Origin: Hymenopus coronatus
Lineage: Eukaryota > Arthropoda > Insecta > Mantodea > Hymenopodidae
Assembly (NCBI GenBank): GCA_030762935.1
Contig: CM060895.1
Coordinates: forward strand, 80,112,001 to 80,176,000
Length of the DNA stretch: 64,000 nucleotides
Direction of reading: 5' to 3'
Position numbers and translations under genes: made by a program. Below are positions 56,311 through 64,000 of the stretch, one piece after another; positions within the stretch are counted from its first letter, which is position 1, and each line of letters begins with the position of its first letter. The notes beneath the pieces were generated by a model that was not told the origin of the DNA, did not search any database, and was given only the letters and a program-made list of their open reading frames with translations.

Positions 56311-56962
56311 TAAAAAATCTGATGTGTTCCATTCACATGACTTCCTCTACATATCTGCAACAAATTATTGTTAAAAAACATATGCTTCTATTTACTTCAT
56401 TCTATTCGAGAAAAAATTAGCAGAAATAGTGTTATTACTTGCTTTCTTGTAAGTAGAAGCAAAATAAAGAAGTGCCATAGGTTAAAGTATTAGTCAAAAG
56501 CTGGTTGCTATGTGACTGAAGTTCCTTTGTTTTATGGACAGGAGTTGACAAATTCCTGTATGAGAAATAACATAAATTGTGTGTTTTAAGGTGCTCTTCA
56601 TTTTTTGTTTGGTAAGCTTTTGTCCATCTCTTGCAGTTTAGCAGTTATGCAAAATTCTGTAAAATTCATTCAGAATAAAGTGGTCTTTAGAGGCTATTCC
56701 CAGAAACTTCAAGATATACATTTTATTTGTTAGGTAAATATCCTTAACATACAATATTATAATCAAAATCTTTAGAGCCATCTTTGAAAAAATTAAACTT
56801 TTCGAAAAAGTTCCATGTAAGGTTAGTTGGGGATAGGGGGAATTTTCTTGAAAATCTTTGTGTCACAATCTTGGAAGTTACCAAACTTGAATACCAAGTT
56901 TAGTGGTCAACAGTCTTTTCATTTTTGAACTATGTTCTCCCCCCCCCCCCCCCCACACACAC
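56311..56962 (+). repeat. Hairpin-ended repeat, ending at a poly-C/CA tract
   Basis: Starts AAAAAATCTGATGTGTTCCA. The body has a small deletion (56570). It stops at the microsatellite position, where a run of 16 C (56938-56953) is followed by (CA)n. Confidence 0.8.
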
Positions 56963-56965
56963 ACA

Positions 56966-57568
56966 CAGTTTTTAAAATATAGACTATCCCTTTAGTCTAA
57001 TGTATACCCTTATTTTCCTTCTACTTACAAGGAACTAAATAATAAGACTATTTCTACTGTTTATCTTGATCTGCATGAAGTAGATAGAAGAATAATTCCT
57101 TGCAAGAACAGCTTGTTTCCAGAGCAGGCAGGCAAGGTCATGTGAATGGAGCAAATCAGATTTTTTACTTTCTCTGGCACATATGTACAATGTACATAGT
57201 GCGTACAAAAGGTGATATATTCCGCTCAAAAATTTGATATTTCAATAGAAATACATGTTAAACTTCAATTTTAAGTTGTTTAACTTTTTTCAAACAGGAA
57301 GTCATCTTTTGTTCTACTCCTGGCCATGCAAAGAGAACTAAATTTCAATTGTTTCACATAGTGATCAGCTTTTAAAATATTTGACTATCACTGTAGCCTA
57401 GTGCATTCCTCTTAGTTGCTTCTACTTACAAGGAAGCAAGTAATAATACTAATTCTGCTAATGTTTATTTTGATTAGCATGATGTAGATAAAAAAATAAT
57501 ATTTTGTAAGAATAGTTTGTTTGCAGAACAGGGAGAGAGCCATATGCATGGAACACATAAGATTTTTG
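56966..57568 (-). repeat. Two partial hairpin-ended repeats in tandem
   Basis: 56966-57160 is a 5' part in minus orientation (ends GGTCATGTGAATGGAGCAAA, TCAGATTTTTT). 57160-57568 is a second minus copy, with 3' end ACTTTCTCTGGCACATATGT, an internal deletion, and 5' end GCCATATGCATGGAACACAT. The two join at exactly the family tandem junction (AAAATCTG next to AGAGAAAGT). Confidence 0.75.
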
Positions 57569-57861
57569 TTTTGTAAAATTTGTTAAATAGTTTGCTTTCA
57601 ATCTGGTTTATTCCTGATCTAATAACTGGTGCAGTTTCGTATGTTTAATTACTGTATAATACTGAGAAAACCAAGTTAATAAACCTTACAGTACAGCAAG
57701 AAACACCAGCAATTATTTCTAATTAAATGCCCCCATTATGACCTTAGAAGTTAAAAACAGCTATATAAATAAAAGAATTAAAAAGAGAATTAAAATTTCT
57801 TATAGAGAACTGTTTTTATAGTATAAGGAATATCTTTGTTAAAGTGAACATCCTTGTTTTA

Positions 57862-58440
57862 TAACAGATGTACTAATGTGATATATTGATCAAAAGGAAT
57901 GGATAAACAATACAATGCAATTCAAATAATTAAGATTTTATTAAAAGAAAGAAATGTATGTAAAAGAAGCATAAACTAAAAACTATGAAACTTGTTCTAT
58001 AACAGAAGTACTAAACTGATATATTGATCAAAAGGAATGGATAAACAATACAATTTAATTCAAATAATTCAGATTTTATTTAAAAGAAAGAAATTAAGTA
58101 TAAGAAATATAAGCTAAAAAGAATGAAGCTTATTCTATAACAGATGTACTAATGTGAGATGTTGATCAAAAGGAATGGATAAGCAATACAATGCAATTCA
58201 AACAATTAAGATTTTGTTTAAAAAAAAAAAAACAAAAAAAAAAAAAAACAAATGTAAGTAAACGAAGCAAAAGCTAAAAAGAATGAAACTTGCTCTATAA
58301 CAGATGTACTAATGTGATTTATTGGTCAAAAGGAATGGATAAACAATACCATGCAGTTTAAATAATTAAGATTTTATTTTAAAAAAAAGGAAAAAAATAT
58401 AAGTAAAAGAAGTATAAGCTAAAAATAATGAAATGTATTT
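57862..58440 (+). repeat. Minisatellite, four units of ~136-162 bp
   Basis: Units start at about 57864, 58002, 58138 and 58300 with ACAGATGTACTAATGTGATA or a close variant. Each continues TTGATCAAAAGGAATGGATA, AACAATACAATGCAATTCAA, ATAATTAAGATTTTATT, an A-rich run and GAAGCATAAACTAAAAA. The third unit is longer because its A run has expanded (58218-58250). Confidence 0.85.
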
Positions 58441-58483
58441 AGCTGTCCTGGAAATTATTTTTGTTATTAGTGGGCTCAAATGT

Positions 58484-58756
58484 TTAAAAGAGGACCAAAA
58501 TTCCAGTGCATTTAAATGTAAACAGAGGTGCTAAGAGTAAAGAAAAGAAAGTAAAGCTGAACAATGTTTTTGGTTTGGATAGCAAATCACATCTACACTG
58601 TTGGAGTCGGGCTAAAAATATAACCTTTGAGTTTGATACCAAAATAACTTTTGGGAGTGTTCCTAAGGTAGAAATTGTGTCACATCCAGTGCTACTCTTA
58701 CAAGAGCATTGGATTGAAGTGTAAGTGCAATGAAAACTTAGATGAATGTAGTACAT
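58484..58756 (-). pseudogene. Possible transposon fragment with TGCDT motif
   Basis: The minus-strand frame contains SSTGCDTISTLGTLPKVIL. TGCDT followed by Ser and a Lys-ending helix occurs in an uncharacterised protein family common in invertebrate mobile elements. The opposite strand is also open (58506-58724) and ends at a GTAAGT donor, but its phase does not fit the exons at 54719 and 63506. Either reading is uncertain. Confidence 0.25.
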
Positions 58757-59429
58757 TAATGCATACTTTTTTGATTTAGGATTTTAAAAGTGTATCCTTT
58801 AACTTCTCTGATACTGTGTAAACTGGGAATAAATTTGAAACTTTTCTTTTTACTATCATGCTATGTATAAAAACAGTTTAGCTAAGCATGCAGAAACATG
58901 TTCAACAAATAAATTACATATACGTATTAGATAATACATATAACATATATCTGGTGGTTATATGTGACAGAAAAGGTGCCATGTGAGAGGCACATGATGG
59001 AACTTCCCTGTTGGCAGTGTGTCAAATATTTAGGTACAGGCAATCTTATGCAGCTTGCAAATCTTTCTGATATTGCTCTTTACCACATATCTATTTATTT
59101 CAGGCAAATAAAATATTAATCTGCTATAAGATTTGGAGCATTATGTATGAATATGCTTGTCCTAAACTATGCGGAAAACAGAAAAATATAAGATTTGTTA
59201 TAGCTTTCTCAGTGTTTTTCAAACCTTCAGGGAGCCTAGGAAATATGTAACTAAAACTAGGAGAATCCAAGCTATCAGGCAAGCATTTCATCTAACATGG
59301 ATATGGATATATAATTACCTTTTCAAAAATTTGTACCTTTTGACTTTAAACTGTCCTTATGTTGAGAATTGCAGCTGCTGCTCTTAAGATACATCCAGAT
59401 AGTGCATTTTGCATTCTCTACCACCACTT

Positions 59430-59537
59430 GTAGAAAATAGAGAAAGTAGTGCATTCTTCTAAAAGATGTAATATTGAGATTTCACTAGAAATGCACATTT
59501 TGTGCTCTGTTGAATCCAATAAGGCTATTTTAAGAAA
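59430..59537 (-). repeat. Hairpin-ended repeat, 3' fragment
   Basis: GTAGAAAATAGAGAAAGTAG, TAATATTGAGATTTCACTAG and GCACATTTTGTGCTCTG are the 3' end of the family in reverse. It abuts the 5' end of the next copy. Confidence 0.5.
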
Positions 59538-59679
59538 AATGTTATGCATTCTATTCACATGACTTTCTCTATCTGTTCTGCAAACTGTTCTTTCAAAAGA
59601 TTATTCTTTTATTTATATCATGCTAATCAAGAATAAACATTAGCAGAAATTGTCTTATTAATTGCTTCCTTGTAAGCAG

Positions 59680-59967
59680 AAATGGCCTGTTATTTATGGA
59701 CGCTCTTTAACTGCTTTGGTTCTCAGCGTCCCATTCTATACTGGGTGTAAAAGATCGCTTAATTTTGCTCAGAGGCCTCTCTTATCAGGGAGGTTCTTTT
59801 ACGTGCTGTAAATCTACGACACGGGACCCACAGCTTTACTTCCCTTCCGAAGGAAGCCATGCTAAGGATTTTTACGCCTGAAAAAATCCATCGTCCTCCG
59901 CCGGGTTTGAACCCGCGACCTTGGGTATATGAAGTTAGCATGGTAACCATTACAACACGGAGGGCGA
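59680..59967 (-). mobile_element. tRNA-derived SINE, family A, inserted in the repeat
   Basis: An 11-bp duplication CTTGTAAGCAG flanks it (59669-59679, 59968-59978). On the minus strand: CGCCCTCCGTGTTGTAATGG (A box), GGTCGCGGGTTCAAACCCGG (B box), CGGAGGACGATGGATTTTTT and the family body, ending GGACGCTCTTTAACTGC mirrored as TCCATAAATAACA. The least decayed family A copy in the window. Confidence 0.92.
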
Positions 59968-60238
59968 CTTGTAAGCAGGAGGGAAATAAGAGAACACAAG
60001 GCTAATGTGATAGTCAAATCTTTTAAAAGCCATTGTTATATGAAACAATTGAAATCTGGTTCTCTTTGCATAACTAAGAGTAAAAAAGAAGAATAAACAA
60101 AATATAATTTCCCATTTGAGAAAAGTTTAAGTAATTTAAAATTGAAACCAATAACAAGGAATATCTTGGAAACAGTTAACTCTACACACAAAAAAAAAAA
60201 AAGTATATGACAGATTGTGTGTTTTAACAAGATCTATA

Positions 60239-60829
60239 TAGGATTGATTGTTTTTTCACACAAGCCCTGTGTAGGACAGGAGTTGGATAGGTAGAGTCAG
60301 ACTGAAAAATTCAATGCCATAGCCGGGATTTGAACCACGGATCTCTCAATCTCTAGCTGGTTGCTCTACCACTGAGCTACCATGGCAACATGCTGACATA
60401 GCATTGAATCCTTCAACTCACTTGCATGTTTCCCAGTAAACCATAAGGTGTTCTCAAATTATTTTGAGATGACAACCTCAATGGCGACTTACAATGTTGT
60501 AAGTACTTAAGTCCCAGGATTCACAGTATAGCCAACTATTATGGTCAATCAGTATTGGAATAATTGTTTTTACACACAAGCCGTATGTAGGACAGGAGTT
60601 GGATAGGCAGAGTCAGACTGAAAAATTCAATGCCATAGCCAGGATTTGAACTACGGATCTCCCAATCTCTAGCTGGTTGCTCTGCCACTGAGTTACCAGT
60701 TGAAGGATTCAATGCTATGCCGGCAAGTTGCCATGGTAGCTCACTGGCAGAGCAACTGGCTAGAGATCAGGAGTTCCGAGGTTCAAATCCTGGCTATGGC
60801 ATTGAAATTTTCAGTCTGACTACCTATCC
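60239..60829. mobile_element. Family B SINE cluster with inverted copy, one shared target duplication
   Basis: A 10-bp duplication AAGATCTATA (60229-60238, 60830-60839) flanks the whole block. Inside are a long minus copy (60239-60560, tail-head-5' extension), a second minus tail-head (60562-60697) and a plus head-tail (60698-60829) with A box TAGCTCACTGG (60737-60747) and B box GGTTCAAATCC (60780-60790). The last two form a ~130-bp-arm inverted repeat with a spacer of only ~25 bp. Confidence 0.85.
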
Positions 60830-61074
60830 AAGATCTATATTTTTGTGCCGTAATTTTTGTCTTATTTTTAAGATCCAGAATGAGGTGGTCTTCAGAGGGT
60901 ATTCCCAGAAAATTCAAGATATTCATTTATTTTGCAATGAAAATATCTTAAATATATGGTAGGTATTTTACTCAAAATCATTAGAGCCATTTTTGAAAAA
61001 ATCAAAATTTTCGAAAAATGTTTCATGTGAAGATTGTTAGGGGTAGATATATATTCATACATTATATGCATTTG

Positions 61075-61768
61075 TCATTTAAATTTGGTTCTCTTTCCAT
61101 ATCCAGGAGTAAAACAATAGATATGAAATGGACTTCCTATTTGAGAAAAGTTTAAGAATTTTAAAATTGAAACCGATAAGAGGGAATATCTCAAAAATAG
61201 CTCTCGGAAAAAAAAAAGGAGATCTACATTTTTTATGCAGTTAGTTTTAGATTATTTCTTATGCAAAAGCTATTGAGAATGAAAGGACTACTTCAGAGAC
61301 TCTTCCCAAGAAATTCAGAATATACATTTTCTTTGCCATGTAAGTAACTTTAATATACTTTAATCAAAATTGTTAGAGCTACAGTTTAGAAAATCGAAAA
61401 TTTCAAAAAATGATCAACGTAAAGGGTGGTTGGGGATGGGGGTATTTTCTTGAAAATCTTTGTGACGCATTCTTGGATGATGCTGAACTTAAATAACAAA
61501 TTTAATATGTGACTGGCTTTTCATTTTTGAATTGTGTGTCCACACATATCTTTTTTCTAAAAATGCTTTTTGTATATGCACGCTCACACACACGCACACA
61601 CGCACGCACACACACACACACCCACCCCCACCCCCACCCCCAGACACACACACACAATTCAGGTGTCCTCAAAACATGTCTGAGGTCATCTTGGTATAAC
61701 ATTTTTGGGTGGAATACAATACTATCTCTACCTACTAAATTGCACATATGTGCTAGAGAAACTAAAAT
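61075..61768 (+). repeat. Hairpin-ended repeat, 5' truncated, with complex CA/C-rich microsatellite
   Basis: Begins in the TTTGGTTCTCTTTCCATATC region and ends TTGCACATATGTGCTAGAGA. The microsatellite site is expanded to a mix of CACACG, CACA and CACCCC units (61580-61656), which creates long but meaningless open frames on both strands. Confidence 0.8.
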
Positions 61769-61774
61769 AAATGT

Positions 61775-62477
61775 GTGCATGCATGTGTTTTTTTTTTTGC
61801 CCCCATTCTTTCGTAAACTTCCTATATTTCAAATTCTTATCTCCTAGACTACTCCATAATCCCAGCTTTTCAGTGTCCTTGATCATCCCCTATCATCATT
61901 TGAAAACCAACCTCTTTCTCTAGTGTGTCTGCTGTAAGTCATAACATATATTCAATGAAAATGGTTTCAATAATATGTTTTACATTTTGTAAGTTGAGGT
62001 GAAACTCAGCTTTTAAGAAACAAACATAACTATATTAATATTTGTGTTATTCTTCACTGTTACTAGCTTCTTTTTACATTTATAAACATAACTATATTAT
62101 TGCTGTTTTCATGAACTCTGAGAAAAACAAAAACCAGCACCAAATTTCAAACTGTGTTGCTTAAATGTTGAAAAATGAAACAAAAGGTGATTACTTTTTT
62201 AAAGTACCTACTTAATACAGTTAAAATTTTGAGGATTTTCAGCAAGTTCATTAGATAAATTTTGTTCTTAGTTCCAGTAATTCAAATATATGTTATTTTA
62301 ATTAAAATTATTAAACACATTTTTCATAAATAAAAGCTAATGACAATTGTTTCCATGTGTAGTAATTGTTTGTAGTTAAAATAAGAAATTGCAAACCAAG
62401 ATATCTGATTTAACTGTACAATGCAGTATTTTTCCACTTTTTAATTTGTAGTTATGATTCACTCAACCCCCTTCCCA
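61775..62477. other. Nothing recognised
   Basis: AT-rich intronic-looking DNA between two repeat copies. No coding sequence or repeat family recognised. Confidence 0.4.
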
Positions 62478-63345
62478 GTGCTCCTTTTTTACTTTCTATA
62501 CCATGTAGTACAATGTACATAGTAGGTAGAGAATATATTGTATTCTAACCAAAAATTCAATACAGATTTCACAGGAAATACATGTTTTGAGGTCCCCTGA
62601 ACCCAAAAGAACAATTTTTGAAAAAGGTCTGTGTATAAGTCTATGCATGCATATGTCTGTGAACACTATAACTCAAAAATGAAAAGTCAATTACCTTAGT
62701 ATCTTTCATAGTTGATCATGGAGATTTTTAGGAAAATTTCCCCATCCCAAAATATCCTATTTAGGGAAAAATTTTCAAAAAATTTCGATTTTCTCAAAAA
62801 TGACCAATGATTTTGATTAAAATACTATGTTATATTAAAGATATTTATATGGCAAATAAAATGAATACTTGGAATTTTCTGGGAATAGTCTCTGAAGATC
62901 TCTTCATTTTTGATGACTTTTGCATAACTGGTAAACTGTGTGATATGGACAAACACACAATTTCTGTCATACACAGTTGCTTTGTTTTTTTGTAGAGCTC
63001 ACCATTTCAGAGATATTACATTTGTTGGTATAATTTTAAAATGTATAAATAAATATTTAAAATATTTAAACTCAAATGGAAGGTCCTCATCCATTTCATA
63101 TTCCTTTTGTTTTATTCCTTGTGCATGGAAAGAGAACCGTATTTCAATGACAAACATATAGCAACAGATTTTAAAAGATTTGACTATCACTTTAGCCCTT
63201 ATTTCCTTTCTACTTATAAGGAACTAAGTAATAAGACCATTTCTGGTAATCTTTATCTTGATTATCATGCTGAAGATACAAGAATAATCTTTCATAAGAA
63301 TAGTTTGTTTGTAGAATAGATAGAGAAAATCATGTGAATATTTCC
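62478..63345 (-). repeat. Hairpin-ended repeat, full length
   Basis: The 3' end on the minus strand is TTTTTTACTTTCTATACCATG with the hairpin at 62497-62532 (CTATACCATGTAGTACAATG...). The 5' end is near 63345 (GATAGAGAAAATCATGTGAA). It lies 160 bp upstream of the candidate exon at 63506. Confidence 0.85.
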
Positions 63346-63505
63346 CAGGGAAGTTCCAGTATCAAAGTTTTGAGTTAAATGCAATATTTCCTGAATGCGG
63401 CATGCCTAAATGATAGTAAATGAAAAAGAGCAGCAACCTACAAGTCAGCAGTACATCAAATATTTAATTTTTGGAAATTGTACTAGTGCAATCTTTTTGT
63501 ACTAG

Positions 63506-63620
63506 GTGCCCCTTGAGTGGCAGTCAGTCTCAGACCCAAGGCAGCCTAGAACACGCAAGACGAGTAACACTCAGTGTTCATCTTTTGAGTACTATGATCC
63601 TGGTACCAGTGCATCGTTAG
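63506..63620 (+). CDS. Candidate coding exon of divergent gene
   Basis: Acceptor CTTTTTGTACTAG and donor TTAG|GTAAGC bound 115 nt open in phase 0. The peptide begins VPLEWQSVSDPRQPRTRKTS and ends EYYDPGTSASL, leaving in phase 1. It joins the 54719-54852 exon without a frame break across an 8.65 kb intron. The composition is non-repetitive and Pro/Ser/Arg-rich. I do not recognise the protein. The gene continues beyond the window. Confidence 0.55.
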
Positions 63621-64000
63621 GTAAGCTGTTTGAGAACAATATTTCAGTTTATATGTGATTAGTAGTAAAATATTAGAATATTTTATGTTCACATAAAGCA
63701 TAATGATCCTGTTTTGTTTTTGGTGATTTGTAAATGTATTCTAAAAGAATGGGAATTTGACTCAGTTTTGATTATGGCATACCTTTATGCCCACGACATA
63801 TTTCTCATCTAAAACTAATAATTTTTCACTTGTGCTGCAGCATCTCATTATTAGTTTTATATATATGTATATATATATATATATAGTGTTTATGTTTCTT
63901 ATACAGTATCATACATCACTTACTATTATTTAAATGGAAAACATGTTTTTGAAGCTATTTTCTGCCATTGGTTCCCATTTGACTGCCATATCATCCATTG
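63621..64000. other. Probable intron following candidate exon
   Basis: No exon recognised. A (TA)n tract is at 63856-63885. Confidence 0.4.

Larger units (their letters stand above)
59538..61030 (+). repeat. Hairpin-ended repeat split by two SINE insertions, 3' truncated
   Basis: Segments 59538-59679, 59968-60238 and 60830-61030 line up end to end with the family body (CTTGCTTCCTTGTAAGCAG | GAGGGAAATAAG; TTTTAACAAGATCTATA | TTTTTGTGCCGTAATTTTTG). The two breaks coincide with SINE insertions bounded by target duplications. Confidence 0.85.

Noticed and set aside
61502..61847. Open frames on both strands rich in His-Thr or Cys-Val
   Set aside because: They are translations of the compound CA/C-rich microsatellite in a repeat copy.
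1..64000. CRISPR arrays, bacterial operons, phage or viral genes
   Set aside because: The window has spliced eukaryotic exons and animal repeats throughout. No regularly spaced short repeats with unique spacers and no viral structural or replication gene were seen.

Overview
The window looks like nuclear DNA of an invertebrate animal. It is strongly AT-rich, with long introns, few coding exons, many simple repeats and a dense mixture of decayed transposons. tRNA-derived SINEs, CR1/I-like LINEs, Penelope-like elements, mariner, pogo and piggyBac remnants and a very abundant ~0.85 kb hairpin-ended repeat together suggest a mollusc, most likely a cephalopod. That taxon is inferred from the repeat types and is not proven here.

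The one gene I can assemble completely is CLPB (Skd3, mitochondrial ankyrin/AAA+ disaggregase) on the minus strand. Ten coding exons lie between 41159 (ATG) and 11166 (stop). All junctions are GT-AG, all phases agree, and the total is 1,899 nt or 632 residues. The 3' UTR continues toward about 10.8 or 9.35 kb. A short CpG-richer interval at 41160-41500 separates CLPB from a probable divergent plus-strand gene, whose candidate exons are at 41831-41906, 54719-54852 and 63506-63620. The last two join in phase, but I do not recognise the product.

Layout: 1-9.3 kb is repeats, a possible LTR fragment and a LINE RNase H remnant, downstream of CLPB. 9.3-41.2 kb is CLPB; its introns carry hairpin-ended repeats mostly in antisense, CR1-like and Penelope-like remnants, a piggyBac MITE, a mariner remnant, a DUF4817-type remnant and SINEs. 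41.2-41.5 kb is the shared promoter. 41.5-64 kb is the putative first introns of the divergent gene. It holds an I-like LINE apparently split by pogo-like and mariner elements, a fold-back element carrying DUF4817-type coding sequence in both arms, a ~140 bp minisatellite, and a hairpin-ended repeat interrupted by two SINE insertions with clean target-site duplications.

The most interesting structure is the ~0.85 kb family, with more than 20 full or partial copies. Each has 11-bp subterminal inverted repeats (ACTTTCTCTAC / GTAGAGAAAGT), a short 5' hairpin, an internal CA microsatellite, a long near-perfect palindrome just before the 3' end, and a tendency to sit in head-to-tail tandem. This matches non-autonomous Helentron-type (HINE/DINE-1-like) architecture.
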